A stretch of DNA of 64,000 bases from Prescottella defluvii (GTDB lineage Bacteria > Actinomycetota > Actinomycetes > Mycobacteriales > Mycobacteriaceae), in assembly GCF_000738775.1 (NCBI RefSeq), contig NZ_JPOC01000069.1:17073-81072 (forward strand), given 5' to 3'. This document shows positions 9,829 through 18,310 of this stretch, piece after piece (within the stretch, counting starts at the first letter, position 1; the number at the start of each line of letters is the position of its first letter). Position numbers and translations under genes: made by a program. Below the pieces are notes generated by a model that ran no database searches, was not told where the DNA came from, and worked only from the letters and a program-made list of their open reading frames with translations.

Positions 9829-9980
9829 ACGAAAATGCTTCTCCTCACGGCGGTTACACGGAAGCGACAGCACGCAAGCCGCGCGCGGGACGGCGAAGGC
9901 CCGCAAGAACTCCCGGCCCCACCGATGGGGAACGAGGTGTTGACAGATGACCTGGCCACGGATGAGACTATCCAAGAATG

Positions 9981-9999
9981 TGACATGACTGTCAAGTCA
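9981..9999. promoter_or_regulatory. TetR operator candidate in a divergent promoter
   Basis: The 19 bases TGACATGACTGTCAAGTCA are identical to the site upstream of the tetR gene. They lie between the NTF2-like gene (minus) and the VOC gene (plus), so one site could repress both directions. Confidence 0.7.
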
Positions 10000-10043
10000 A
10001 ATACAGGCCTCTTCTCGCCACGCCGTTCCACGAAAGGACCGCC

Positions 10044-10610
10044 ATGAAGGCCGTCAATCCGAAGTTCGAGTTCCGCGGAATCAATCACCTCGCGCTCGTG
10101 TGCTCGGACATGCAGCGCACCATCGACTTCTACTCGGGCACACTGGGTATGCCACTCGTCAAGACGCTCGATCTTCCCGGAAACCTCGGACAGCACTTCT
10201 TCTTCGACTGCGGAGGCGGAGACACGCTGGCGTTCTTCTGGCTGGCGGACGCACCGGACGGAGTTCCCGGGGTCTCCGCCCCGGCGGGACTGCCCGACCG
10301 GGACGAGCTCGTCAGCGCCGTCGGCTCGATGAATCACGTGGCGTTCGCCGTCCCGCCGGAGAAGTTCGACGAGTACCGCAAGCGACTCAAGGCCGACGGC
10401 GTGCCGCTGAGCATCACCCTCAACCACGACGACAGCCCCGAGGGCGCATCGCGGGAGATCCATGACGGCACCTTCGTCCGGTCGTTCTACTTCCAGGACC
10501 CCGACGGCGTCCTCCTCGAATTTGCCTGCTGGACACGTGAGCTCACCGAGGCCGACGTCTCGCACACGCCGAAGACCGCCGCCGACCGCCGCGTTCCCAG
10601 CGCTTCCTGA
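10044..10610 (+). CDS. VOC-superfamily protein (glyoxalase/extradiol-dioxygenase fold), 188 aa
   Basis: Two beta-alpha-beta-beta-beta modules: the first starts INHLALVCSDMQRTIDFY, the second SMNHVAFAVPPEKFDEY, and the end carries YFQDPDGVLLEFACWTREL. The H (NHLAL), H (MNHVAF) and E (LLEFA) positions fit a metal site. A close relative is encoded at 26954. The reaction is unknown; isomerase, lyase or ring-cleavage chemistry is possible. AAAGGA precedes ATG; a CMD-family gene follows after 19 bases. Confidence 0.82.
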   Translation: MKAVNPKFEFRGINHLALVCSDMQRTIDFYSGTLGMPLVKTLDLPGNLGQHFFFDCGGGDTLAFFWLADAPDGVPGVSAPAGLPDRDELVSAVGSMNHVAFAVPPEKFDEYRKRLKADGVPLSITLNHDDSPEGASREIHDGTFVRSFYFQDPDGVLLEFACWTRELTEADVSHTPKTAADRRVPSAS

Positions 10611-10629
10611 CACCCCGAAAGGACACAGC

Positions 10630-11268
10630 ATGCCCCGCCTTCGTGAGGTCCCCCGCGCCGAGGTGACCGACGAGAAGATCCTCTTCTTCTACGACCGACT
10701 GTTCGGCCCCGACAAGGATCCCGCCGTCGACCACGGCACCATCCACGCCACCCCCGGCGACTGGTGGACCGTCTTCGCCCAGTCCTCCGACGTATTCCGG
10801 CACGCGGTACGCGGGTTCGCCCTCTACCGCAACGCCAGCCTCGACCCGCTGCTGCGCGAACTCGGCCAGGCCCGCGCCGGCTACGCCCGCGGCAGCCAGT
10901 TCGTCTTCTCCCAGCACTGCAAGCAGATGCGCTCCCTCGGCGCGACCGAGGAGAAGATCGCGGCCCTCCCGCACTGGCAGATCAGCGACTTGTTCTCCGA
11001 CATCGAGCGTGCCGTACTCGCCTACACCGACGGGCTCGTCCACGACGGCGGACGAGTCCCCGACGAGGTGTTCGCGGTCCTCCAGGCACACCTGTCGGAC
11101 AAGGAGATCATGGAACTGACGTACATCACCTGCATGTACGACATGCACGCCACGATCTGCCGCGCACTGCGACTCGAGTTCGACGACCGCCCCGAGCTGA
11201 TCGAGGAAGTTCGTATCCCCGAAGGCGTCGTCGTCGCCGACCTCTCCGCCGACCTGGCCGGGGAGTAG
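10630..11268 (+). CDS. Carboxymuconolactone decarboxylase/AhpD-like protein, 212 aa
   Basis: The helical CMD core is visible: LLRELGQARAGYARGSQFVFSQHCKQM, a variant of the AhpD active-site helix in which the first cysteine of the CxxC pair is serine (FSQHC), so classic disulfide peroxidase chemistry is unlikely. Later MELTYITCMYDMHA matches the conserved C-terminal helix. The frame is open further upstream; AAAGGAC before this ATG fixes the start. It lies with VOC and ABM genes, as in catabolic clusters. Exact reaction unknown. Confidence 0.78.
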   Translation: MPRLREVPRAEVTDEKILFFYDRLFGPDKDPAVDHGTIHATPGDWWTVFAQSSDVFRHAVRGFALYRNASLDPLLRELGQARAGYARGSQFVFSQHCKQMRSLGATEEKIAALPHWQISDLFSDIERAVLAYTDGLVHDGGRVPDEVFAVLQAHLSDKEIMELTYITCMYDMHATICRALRLEFDDRPELIEEVRIPEGVVVADLSADLAGE

Positions 11269-11319
11269 CCCACTCCGGTGCGGAAAACCCCTCCGCTCCC
11301 AGCTATCCAAGGATGAACT

Positions 11320-11616
11320 ATGGAACTTGTCGCTGTCCTGGAACTGACGTTCAAGCCGGACTCCCTCGAGTCGGCGCGCACCGTGATGGCGCGGGTGCTC
11401 ACGGAGACTCGCCAGTTTCCCGGTTGCATCTCCGTGAAGTCGGTCGTCGATAGCAAGCACCCCAACACCTGGCGTTTCGTCGAAACCTGGGAATCGGCCG
11501 AGCACGACGCCGAGTACCGCAAGTTCCGAGCCGGAGAGGGAGCCATCACCGATCTCGGCCCGCTGCTCGCAGGCGCACCGTCGCTCACCACGGGAACCGT
11601 CGACCCGGGACTGTGA
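11320..11616 (+). CDS. Antibiotic-biosynthesis-monooxygenase (ABM)-fold protein, 98 aa
   Basis: A single ferredoxin-like ABM domain with the signatures TRQFPGCISVKSVVD and TWRFVETWESAEHD. Family members are cofactor-free monooxygenases or dimeric isomerase-like proteins, often small helpers in aromatic pathways. Last gene of the VOC-CMD-ABM group; a bidirectional terminator follows. Confidence 0.8.
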   Translation: MELVAVLELTFKPDSLESARTVMARVLTETRQFPGCISVKSVVDSKHPNTWRFVETWESAEHDAEYRKFRAGEGAITDLGPLLAGAPSLTTGTVDPGL

Positions 11617-11643
11617 TCGACCGGCCGCCGGCCGTTCAACGAT

Positions 11644-11680
11644 GAAGGTCCCCTGCTGGAATCACCAGCAGGGGACCTTC
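11644..11680. terminator. Bidirectional terminator
   Basis: A perfect 16-bp stem GAAGGTCCCCTGCTGG with a 5-base loop, between convergent genes (ABM plus, CoA-transferase minus). One of the strongest hairpins in the window. Confidence 0.9.
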
Positions 11681-11696
11681 GTCGTCCGTGGCAGCG

Positions 11697-12911
11697 TCAG
11701 CTCGTCGCCTGGGCCGCGGTCCCGGCCGACTGCAGGTCCGCCCATTGGCCGTCATCGACGCCGGCCAGCGTGGCGAGGACCTCACGGGTGTGTTCACCGA
11801 GACCCGGCCCCGGCGCGGGAGTGGCCGGCTGGGACCGGGAGAACTTGGGTACGACACCGGCGGCGGGCACCGCCACCCCGAACTGATTGACGAGGCGCAC
11901 CACCATGTCGCGCGCGGCGTAGTGCGGATCGGCGAGCATGTCCGGAGCGGTGTAGATGCGACCGGCCGGAACGCCGCTGTCCTCCATGATCTTCAACAGC
12001 ACATCGGAACCCACCGTCGATGTCCAGGCACCGATGATGCCGTCGATCTCGGCCATGTTGTCGCCGCGCGGGCCGTGCTCGGCAAACCTCGGGTCGTCCG
12101 CCAGCTCGGGCCGGCCCATCGCGGTGCAGAGTCTGCGGAAGACGTTGTCGGCGTTGGCTGCGATGATCACTTCGGCTCCGTCGGATGTGGGGTACACATT
12201 CGACGGCGCCACACGGGGCAGCACCGATCCGGTACGGCCGCGGGTGACACCGGCGATTTCGTGGTCGGCCATCGTCGATTCCATCAGGGCCGCGACCGCC
12301 TCGTAGATCGCGACGTCCACCTCCTGGCCCCGGCCACTGACCGAGCGCTCGTGGATTGCGGCGAGCGTTCCGATCACGGCGAACAGGGCTGCCAGGGAAT
12401 CGCCGAGGCTGATGCCGACGCGGGTGGGGGGAAGCTCGGGATTACCCGTCGTGTGCCGGATGCCACCCATCGCCTCGCCGACACTGCCGAAACCGGCGTC
12501 CGTCGAACGTGGTCCGTTCTGACCGAATCCCGAGACGTGGACGAGGATGATGCGCGGGTTGATTGCGGAGAGGGTCGCGTAGTCGAGTTCCCACTTCGCA
12601 AGCGTGCCGGGACGGAAGTTCTCGAGGACGATGTCAGCTTCGGCGACCAGTTTGCGGATCAGGTCCCGGCCCTCGGGCTGACGCAGGTCGATCGCCACCG
12701 ACTTCTTGTTACGCGCGATGGAGGGCCACCACAGGCTTTCACCGTCGACCGTGACGCCCCACCGACGCATCGAGTCACCGGATGCGGGCGCCTCGACCTT
12801 GAGTACCTCAGCCCCGTAATCACCCAAGAGCTGCCCCGCGAAGGGGCCGGCAATGAAACTCCCCAGTTCGAGCACGCGCAGGCCGCTGAGCGGACCAGAA
12901 GATGTAGCCAT
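11697..12911 (-). CDS. CaiB/BaiF-family CoA-transferase, 404 aa
   Basis: Type III CoA-transferase moving CoA between carboxylates. Begins LSGLRVLELGSFIAGPFAGQ, then GAEVLKVEAP, SIARNKKSVAIDLRQPEGRD, VLENFRPG and VHVSGFGQNGP. The open frame extends 580 bases upstream, but that part opposes the GntR gene; homology starts at MATSSGPLSG. There is no ribosome site: TACAAT sits six bases before ATG, so the message may be leaderless, with the GntR operator ATTGTACACAAT covering the -10. It faces the GntR gene divergently. Confidence 0.87.
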   Translation of the reverse strand: MATSSGPLSGLRVLELGSFIAGPFAGQLLGDYGAEVLKVEAPASGDSMRRWGVTVDGESLWWPSIARNKKSVAIDLRQPEGRDLIRKLVAEADIVLENFRPGTLAKWELDYATLSAINPRIILVHVSGFGQNGPRSTDAGFGSVGEAMGGIRHTTGNPELPPTRVGISLGDSLAALFAVIGTLAAIHERSVSGRGQEVDVAIYEAVAALMESTMADHEIAGVTRGRTGSVLPRVAPSNVYPTSDGAEVIIAANADNVFRRLCTAMGRPELADDPRFAEHGPRGDNMAEIDGIIGAWTSTVGSDVLLKIMEDSGVPAGRIYTAPDMLADPHYAARDMVVRLVNQFGVAVPAAGVVPKFSRSQPATPAPGPGLGEHTREVLATLAGVDDGQWADLQSAGTAAQATS

Positions 12912-12917
12912 GCGCCG

Positions 12918-12929
12918 ATTGTACACAAT
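12918..12929. promoter_or_regulatory. GntR operator candidate overlapping the CoA-transferase -10
   Basis: ATTGTACACAAT fits ATTGTNNRCAAT, a FadR/GntR-like palindrome that also occurs at 14673-14693 (two overlapping copies) and 15153-15164. It lies six bases upstream of the CoA-transferase start and 114 bases upstream of the gntR gene. Confidence 0.7.
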
Positions 12930-13043
12930 CCAGCCCAGCATCGCCCGATAATCGCGGATACCAGGCCTCTCTGCATACAACTGTCGATGAGGGGTCGGGA
13001 TAGGCTTGCCGGGAATCGGCCCGACACACGACAAAGAGGCACC

Positions 13044-13817
13044 GTGGCAACCACACCGCAGGCACCAGGCCAGGTCGCCTACTCCCAGATTCGCCAAGCG
13101 ATCGTCGAGGGGCGCTACCGACCGGGTCAACGCCTGATCGAACAACGGATCGCCGAGCAGTTCGCGCTGTCTCGTACACCCGTGCGCGAGGCGCTTCGAC
13201 GGCTCGAGGCCGAGGGGCTCGTCCTCAGCGAGCCGAACCGGGGAGCCGTCGTCCGCACCCTGTCGAGGGCCGACGTATCGGATATGTACGGTCTGCGCGC
13301 CCGACTCGAGGCCTACGCCGCCGAGCTCGCGGCCGAGCGCATCGACCCCGCCGAGCGGGAGCTTCTCGACGCGGGAATCGAGGCCTTCGCCCTGGCCCTG
13401 GCCTCCACTCCTGCCGATGCGGTCGATCGGGTTCGCGCCGTGGACACTGCGAACAGCCAGATCCATCGGGCCATCATGGCCGCCGCCAGGCACGAGCGGT
13501 TGAGCCGCCTACTCGAGAGCACTACCGACGTACCGCTCGTCTTCCAGGCGTTCCGCCAATACGATCGCGGCCAGACGGAGCGATCACACCTGTTCCACCA
13601 ACTCATCCGCGACGCGATCGTCGACGGCGACGGCCGACGCGCATCAGCCCTGATGTACGAGCATGTCCTGCAGGGCCGCGACGTGCTTCTCGCCCACCTC
13701 GCAGCGACCAGCAGCGACGAGGTGGACGAGCTGTTCGGCACGTCAGCGCGGAAAGCCGCCCGCACGAGCGAGCTGACCGGGAACCGGGGCGCCGAGAACA
13801 CCGCCGAGCCAGTCTGA
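13044..13817 (+). CDS. GntR-family regulator with FCD domain, 257 aa
   Basis: Winged helix at about residues 12-80, with RPGQRLIEQRIAEQFALSRT and PVREALRRLEAEGLV, followed by an all-helical FCD ligand domain including MYGLRARLEAYAAELAAER and a metal-site histidine region (IHRAIMAAARH, HLFHQLIRDAI). GTG start; GAGG upstream. Four ATTGTNNRCAAT sites around it mark the CoA-transferase, HMG-CoA-lyase and CoA-ligase genes as its probable regulon. Its 3' end overlaps the convergent lyase gene by 75 bases. Confidence 0.87.
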   Translation: MATTPQAPGQVAYSQIRQAIVEGRYRPGQRLIEQRIAEQFALSRTPVREALRRLEAEGLVLSEPNRGAVVRTLSRADVSDMYGLRARLEAYAAELAAERIDPAERELLDAGIEAFALALASTPADAVDRVRAVDTANSQIHRAIMAAARHERLSRLLESTTDVPLVFQAFRQYDRGQTERSHLFHQLIRDAIVDGDGRRASALMYEHVLQGRDVLLAHLAATSSDEVDELFGTSARKAARTSELTGNRGAENTAEPV

Positions 13818-14627
13818 CGCCTCGATCAACTCGGACAGCCGGGCGCCCGACGGAATCCCACTGCGGTCGAGGAGATAGACCAGGTCCTCGGTCGCGATGT
13901 TGCCGGTGGCGTCCGGAGCAAACGGGCATCCGCCGATCCCGCCGATCGAGGAATCCAGCACTGTCACACCGGCATCGATCGCCGCGACCGCGTTCGCGTA
14001 GCCGGTGTTGCGGGTGTTGTGGAAGTGGCAGCGCAGCCGAACGCCGGGCGCCGCTGCCGCGGTCCCCGCAACCAATCGGGCGACCTGGGCGGGCACCCCG
14101 ACCCCGATGGTGTCGGCCAGCGCAATCTCGTCCACCCCCAACTCGGCCACCTGCCCCGCCAGGGCGAGGACCGCGGCTTCGGGAACCTCCCCCTCGAACG
14201 GGCAACCGAAGGCGGTGGCGATGGTGACCGACACGCCGACGCCGGCGGCGCGGGCATCGTCGACGAGATCACGCACCGTGTGCACCGAGTCCGCGACCGA
14301 CATCCGCTGGTTGCGCAGACTGAAGGTCTCGGACGCCACGACAACACAATTGACCTCGTTCACACCCGCCGCCACCGCGCGGTCGAAACCGCGGCGATTG
14401 AGCACGAGGCCGCTGTACGAGACATCGGCACGGCGCGGAACCCCCGCCATGACTGCCTCCGCATCGGCCATCTGCGGCACCGCGGCCGGGTGCACGAAGC
14501 TGGTGGCCTCGATTCGACGCAAGCCAGACGCGATGGCGCGCTCGATGAGCGCGATCTTGTCGGCCGTCGAAACGTGCACCGCCTCGTTCTGCAGCCCGTC
14601 GCGGGGGCTCACCTCCACGATCTCCAC
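13743..14627 (-). CDS. Hydroxymethylglutaryl-CoA lyase family protein, 294 aa
   Basis: TIM-barrel lyase cleaving a 3-hydroxy-3-methylglutaryl-CoA-type substrate. EVSPRDGLQNE at the N-terminus holds the catalytic R/D pair, CHFHNTRNTGYAN the metal histidines, and GIGGCPFAPDATGNIATED the catalytic-loop cysteine. The frame is open to 14681, but an ATG there would lie inside the operator; GTG at 14627 with AAGGGG upstream matches the family N-terminus. Pairing with a CoA-transferase and a ligase suggests catabolism of a branched or methylated acyl-CoA. Confidence 0.87.
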   Translation of the reverse strand: MEIVEVSPRDGLQNEAVHVSTADKIALIERAIASGLRRIEATSFVHPAAVPQMADAEAVMAGVPRRADVSYSGLVLNRRGFDRAVAAGVNEVNCVVVASETFSLRNQRMSVADSVHTVRDLVDDARAAGVGVSVTIATAFGCPFEGEVPEAAVLALAGQVAELGVDEIALADTIGVGVPAQVARLVAGTAAAAPGVRLRCHFHNTRNTGYANAVAAIDAGVTVLDSSIGGIGGCPFAPDATGNIATEDLVYLLDRSGIPSGARLSELIEASDWLGGVLGAPVPGQLARAGGFPR

Positions 14628-14672
14628 GGCGCGTCCCCTTCCGTTGCAACTCTGTTCAGCGAACCACACACG

Positions 14673-14693
14673 ATTGTACACATTGTATACAAT
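14673..14693. promoter_or_regulatory. Two overlapping GntR operator candidates
   Basis: ATTGTACACATT and the perfect palindrome ATTGTATACAAT share three bases. On the minus strand TACAAT within them is a plausible -10 for the lyase gene, giving a leader of about 40 bases. Confidence 0.7.
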
Positions 14694-15152
14694 GCGATCA
14701 CATCAGGTGGTGGACCACGGACCAGGACTCGACGGGAACACAGTCCGTCGCCGAACCGTCACGGTCGACAACTGCATCGCCGCACTCGCGCGGCGTCTGC
14801 ACCTCACGACCCCCCGCACCGCCTTGCGGCACCACGCTGCAGGTAATGATTCCACCCCGCCGGCGCTAGTGGGTTCCGACTCCGAGACTCCCCGATGCGT
14901 CCAGTGCGCCAACAGTATTGAATGCGCGTGACGGACCTGCTTGCAGCGGGCGGAGTGACCCGCGCGAGCCTTCACTCCCGGACTCCATCGCCGCCCCGCC
15001 CCGTCCGGCAAGGGCCCGGTCGCGAGGCGCAACCCATCCGCACTCCGGGGCCACCCCACGGCCCGGTTTCCATACAGTCCGTCGGCCATCAGACCGGAAA
15101 GTTTCCATCCGTTTCGGGAATCCACTTGTGACCTGTGGCACTTGCGCGTTAG
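14694..15152. other. Intergenic DNA without a recognisable gene
   Basis: Divergent spacer between the lyase and the CoA ligase. I see no conserved protein on either strand; a 166-codon minus-strand frame here has no family features. The operators flank it. Confidence 0.6.
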
Positions 15153-15164
15153 ATTGTGTGCAAT
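15153..15164. promoter_or_regulatory. GntR operator candidate upstream of CoA ligase
   Basis: ATTGTGTGCAAT fits ATTGTNNRCAAT, 39 bases before the ligase ATG. Confidence 0.65.
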
Positions 15165-15203
15165 CCGCGCTCGCTCGGCCTCGTCCTGACTGGAGTCCCC
15201 CAC

Positions 15204-16739
15204 ATGCTTTACAGCGATCTTCTGCGGCGAAACGCCGTTCGCTTCCGCAATCGGACCGCGCTCGCGATGGACGATGGATCGGACTCCCGGACCTACGCCG
15301 AGCTCTACCAGCGTGCCCTGCGCCTGGCCAACGGTCTGAGCGGCCTAGCCGCGCCCGGTGATCGAGTTGCACTGCTGTCCGAGAACAACCTCGAGTACGT
15401 CGAGGCCTACTACGGCGTCCCGAGCGCCGGCATGGTTCTGACCCTGCTCAACTACCGGCTGCACCCCAAGGAATGGGTCTGGATCCTGAACGACTCGGGG
15501 GCCCGCGTGCTGATCGTGGAGTCGAAGTTCCTGGAGGTGATCGCGGACCACCGCTCCGAACTCACGAGCGTCGAGCACATCATCGTGATCGGGGAGAAAG
15601 CCACGGGTTTCACGCCGTACGAGAACGTCCTGCAGTCCGCGTCGACCATTGCCCCACGGCTGCAGATCAGCGACGACGACGACGCCTGGCTCCTGTACAC
15701 CAGCGGAACAACCGGTAAGCCCAAGGGTGCTCGGCTCAGCCATCGCAACCTCAACACCGCGTTGGTCCAGTCCGCGATCGAATACGACCCGCGACCGGAC
15801 ACCTGCTTCCTCAACCCCCTGCCGCTCTGCCACATCGCCGGCTACCTGACCCCGCTCCACCAGTTCCACGGCGGCTCGGTCCTGATGATGACCGGCTGGG
15901 ATCCCGAGCGGTGGATGCAGTTGGTGCGGGATCACCGCGTGACGAGCGCCGGGCTCGTTCCGACGATGGTGCAGATGCTGCTGACCCACCCGAAGATCAA
16001 CGACTACGACCTCGGCAGCCTGGAGTGGTTGGGCTACGGCGCGTCGAAGATTCCCGCAGACGTGCTGCGCCACACCATCGATCAGTTCGGCCCGATCGTG
16101 TACGCGGGCATGGGCATGACGGAACTCGGCGGCAACATGCTCACGCTCGACAAGGCCGCACACGTCCGGGCGGCTCACGGCGAGGAGCATCTGCTCAACG
16201 CCGTCGGGAAGCCGATGTCCCTGGTCGATGTCCGCGTCGTCGATCCGTTCGGAGAAGACTGCGCGACCGGCGAGGTCGGGGAGATCGTGGTGCAGGGCGA
16301 TCAGGTGACCAAGGGCTACTTCGGCAATCCCGAGGCGGACGGCCAGGCGTTCAGGGACGGCTGGTTCCACACCGGGGACCTGGCCCACCAGGACGAGGAG
16401 GGCTTCCTCTACATCGTCGATCGCGCCAAGGACATGATCATCTCGGGCGGCGAGAACGTGTACTCCAGCGAGGTCGAGAACGCGATCTACACCCACCCCG
16501 ACGTCCTCGAAGCCGCGGTCATCGGAACACCCGACGAGAAGTGGGGCGAGCTCGTCACCGCTGTCGTCGTCCGCAAGCCCGGGACCCAGCTGACCGCCGA
16601 CGACGTGGTCGGCAGTTGCAGGTCCCAGCTCGCCACCTTCAAGCAGCCCCGCAAGGTCGTCTTCGTCGACGAGATGCCCCAGACCGTCAGCGGCAAGATC
16701 CGCAAGAACGTTCTGCGGGAACAGTTCTCTGACAACTGA
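15204..16739 (+). CDS. AMP-forming acyl-CoA synthetase, 511 aa
   Basis: ANL-superfamily ligase. LLYTSGTTGKPKGARLSH is the P-loop region, GMGMTELGGN the adenylate motif, GWFHTGDLAHQDEEGFLY and DRAKDMIISGGENVYSSEVE the hinge, and TVSGKIRKN carries the C-terminal lysine. The frame extends 48 bases upstream through the operator, so ATG at MLYSDLLRRN is chosen. Probably activates the acid handled by the CoA-transferase/lyase pair. An SMP-30 gene follows after 36 bases. Confidence 0.88.
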   Translation: MLYSDLLRRNAVRFRNRTALAMDDGSDSRTYAELYQRALRLANGLSGLAAPGDRVALLSENNLEYVEAYYGVPSAGMVLTLLNYRLHPKEWVWILNDSGARVLIVESKFLEVIADHRSELTSVEHIIVIGEKATGFTPYENVLQSASTIAPRLQISDDDDAWLLYTSGTTGKPKGARLSHRNLNTALVQSAIEYDPRPDTCFLNPLPLCHIAGYLTPLHQFHGGSVLMMTGWDPERWMQLVRDHRVTSAGLVPTMVQMLLTHPKINDYDLGSLEWLGYGASKIPADVLRHTIDQFGPIVYAGMGMTELGGNMLTLDKAAHVRAAHGEEHLLNAVGKPMSLVDVRVVDPFGEDCATGEVGEIVVQGDQVTKGYFGNPEADGQAFRDGWFHTGDLAHQDEEGFLYIVDRAKDMIISGGENVYSSEVENAIYTHPDVLEAAVIGTPDEKWGELVTAVVVRKPGTQLTADDVVGSCRSQLATFKQPRKVVFVDEMPQTVSGKIRKNVLREQFSDN

Positions 16740-16775
16740 CACACCACCCATGGCGCACGAACCGAGGAGAACCCG

Positions 16776-17714
16776 ATGTCTTTCAACGTAGTCACGACCG
16801 GCCTCAAGTTCCCTGAAGGCCCGGTGGCACTGCCCGGCGGCGACGTGTTGGTCGTCGAGATCCATCGCGGCACGCTCACCCGCGTATCCCCCGACGGCAC
16901 CACCACGGTGGTCGCCGAAGTCGGCGGCGGCCCCAACGGCGCCGCGATCGGCCCCGACGGTCGCGCGTACATCGCCAACTGCGGAGGGATGAACGCCACC
17001 GAAGCCTACGGTTACGTCTTCGCCGGCGGGACCCCCGACGACTACACCGGGGGCAGCATTCAAGCCGTCGACCTCGAAACCGGCGAGGTCGAGACGCTCT
17101 ACACCGAGTGCGACGGCATCGCCCTTCGCGGCCCCAACGACATCGTCTTCGACGCGCACGGCGGCTTCTACTTCACCGACCACGGCAAGAGCGATGGCCT
17201 GACGACCGATCACGGCCGCGTCTACTACGGCACCATCGACGGTTCGTCCATCCGTCTGGTCGCCGCGGAAATGCACGGCCCCAACGGAATCGGGATTTCC
17301 CCCGACGGCACCCGCCTCTACGTCAGCGAAACCTACACCGCGCGCGTCTGGTGGTGGGAGGTCACCGGCCCGGGTGAAGTCGTCGGTGGCCTCACGCTCG
17401 CCGGCTCCGGCGGGGGCAACTTCCTCTACGGATCGCCGGACTTCCGCTACTTCGATTCGCTCGGCGTCGAGGCGGACGGCAACATCTGCGTCGCGTCACT
17501 GGCCACCCCCGGCATCTGCGTGATCAGTCCGGACGGCGAGTTGGTCGAGTTCGTCGGCATCGACACCGACGGCGACCCCGGGATCACGAACATCTGCTGG
17601 GGAGGGCAGGACATGCGGACGGCGTACGTCACCGCCTCGAGCACCGGCAAGCTGCTCCGATTCGACTGGCCCCGAGCCGGTCTGGTTCTCAACAACCAGG
17701 CCGTGCCGGTCTGA
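16776..17714 (+). CDS. SMP-30/gluconolactonase/LRE family protein, 312 aa
   Basis: Six-bladed beta-propeller esterase/lactonase, usually calcium dependent. GLKFPEGPVAL at the start holds the conserved metal glutamate, GPNGAAIGPDGRAYIANCGG and RGPNDIVFDAHGGFYFTDHG the metal asparagines, and GPNGIGISPDGTRLYVSETY the catalytic-aspartate blade. GAGGAG precedes ATG. Hydrolysis of a lactone or ester intermediate in the GntR-controlled pathway is inferred. Confidence 0.84.
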   Translation: MSFNVVTTGLKFPEGPVALPGGDVLVVEIHRGTLTRVSPDGTTTVVAEVGGGPNGAAIGPDGRAYIANCGGMNATEAYGYVFAGGTPDDYTGGSIQAVDLETGEVETLYTECDGIALRGPNDIVFDAHGGFYFTDHGKSDGLTTDHGRVYYGTIDGSSIRLVAAEMHGPNGIGISPDGTRLYVSETYTARVWWWEVTGPGEVVGGLTLAGSGGGNFLYGSPDFRYFDSLGVEADGNICVASLATPGICVISPDGELVEFVGIDTDGDPGITNICWGGQDMRTAYVTASSTGKLLRFDWPRAGLVLNNQAVPV

Positions 17715-17727
17715 CAACCCCGTCGTC

Positions 17728-17782
17728 GACGAACCCCCGTGGCGGCCCGCCACCTTCCGGTCGGGCCGCCCGGGGGTTCGTC
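17728..17782. terminator. Terminator hairpin between convergent genes
   Basis: GACGAACCCCCGTGGCGGCCCG pairs with its complement downstream except for one bulged base, 12-base loop. It begins 13 bases after the SMP-30 gene and touches the stop of the convergent small gene. Confidence 0.85.
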
Positions 17783-18089
17783 AGCTGTACCCGATGTGGG
17801 CGCGAATCGCGCCGTCGGCCCGCACCCAGCCCTTGCCGCGCGCGTACTTCCGCATCGCCTCGAAACCGGGCCGCCAATCGTCGCCGGCCCCATCCGCTTC
17901 CGCCAGACGCGTGACCGCCTCGGCGGATATCCAGGCGTGCCCATCAGCGGTCTCGCCCACCCCTGCGGACGCGAGAGTCTCTCCCACCCTGTCGATCTCG
18001 GTGCCGACCGGTGCGCGCACCGCGAAGTCGGTGAAGATCTCCCGATTCTCCAGCCGGACGGCGCCGAACTCGTCTACCACCAATTGCAT
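17781..18089 (-). CDS. Uncharacterised 102-residue protein
   Basis: I do not recognise the family. It starts MQLVVDEFGAVRLENREIF (chosen over a longer frame because GAGGATC precedes this ATG), continues with DGHAWISAEAVTRLAEA and ends KGWVRADGAIRAHIGYS. Soluble, acidic, no signal peptide or membrane segment. Divergent from the luciferase-like monooxygenase, whose promoter carries a TAACGTCA box 166 bases upstream, so the two may be co-regulated. Confidence 0.65.
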   Translation of the reverse strand: MQLVVDEFGAVRLENREIFTDFAVRAPVGTEIDRVGETLASAGVGETADGHAWISAEAVTRLAEADGAGDDWRPGFEAMRKYARGKGWVRADGAIRAHIGYS

Positions 18090-18254
18090 GACTGATCCTC
18101 GATCCTGAGTGTGATGTGCGGCAGGCGGAGACTCTAGATCGTCCTCGTCTCGGAACTCAAGCGCGGGATCCGACCGCGACCCAGTCCGGCATGAACTCGA
18201 GATCGTCAGCGTGGTAGCAACTTTCGGTGGTTTCACCCTTGACGGGAGAAAAAA

Positions 18255-18276
18255 CTAAAACTAACGTCACTTTTAG
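18255..18276. promoter_or_regulatory. TAACGTCA-box operator candidate
   Basis: Inverted repeat CTAAAA...TTTTAG around TAACGTCA in an AT-rich patch, 35 bases before the monooxygenase start. A version identical at 17 of 22 positions lies at 20724-20745 upstream of the flavin reductase. The intervening TetR protein is the natural candidate binder. Confidence 0.55.
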
Positions 18277-18310
18277 ATTTTGTGAACCCCGCCACCGAAA
18301 GGACCCTCAC

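Noticed and set aside
12912..13493. Upstream extension of the CoA-transferase frame
   Set aside because: The extension is antisense to the GntR gene; the family N-terminus starts at 12911.
14703..15203. 166-codon minus-strand frame in the lyase/ligase spacer
   Set aside because: No ribosome site, no family feature, and it overlaps the GntR operator at its upstream end.
15345..17276. Long minus-strand open frame opposite the CoA ligase and SMP-30 genes
   Set aside because: Antisense to two well-conserved proteins; composition is that of a shadow frame.
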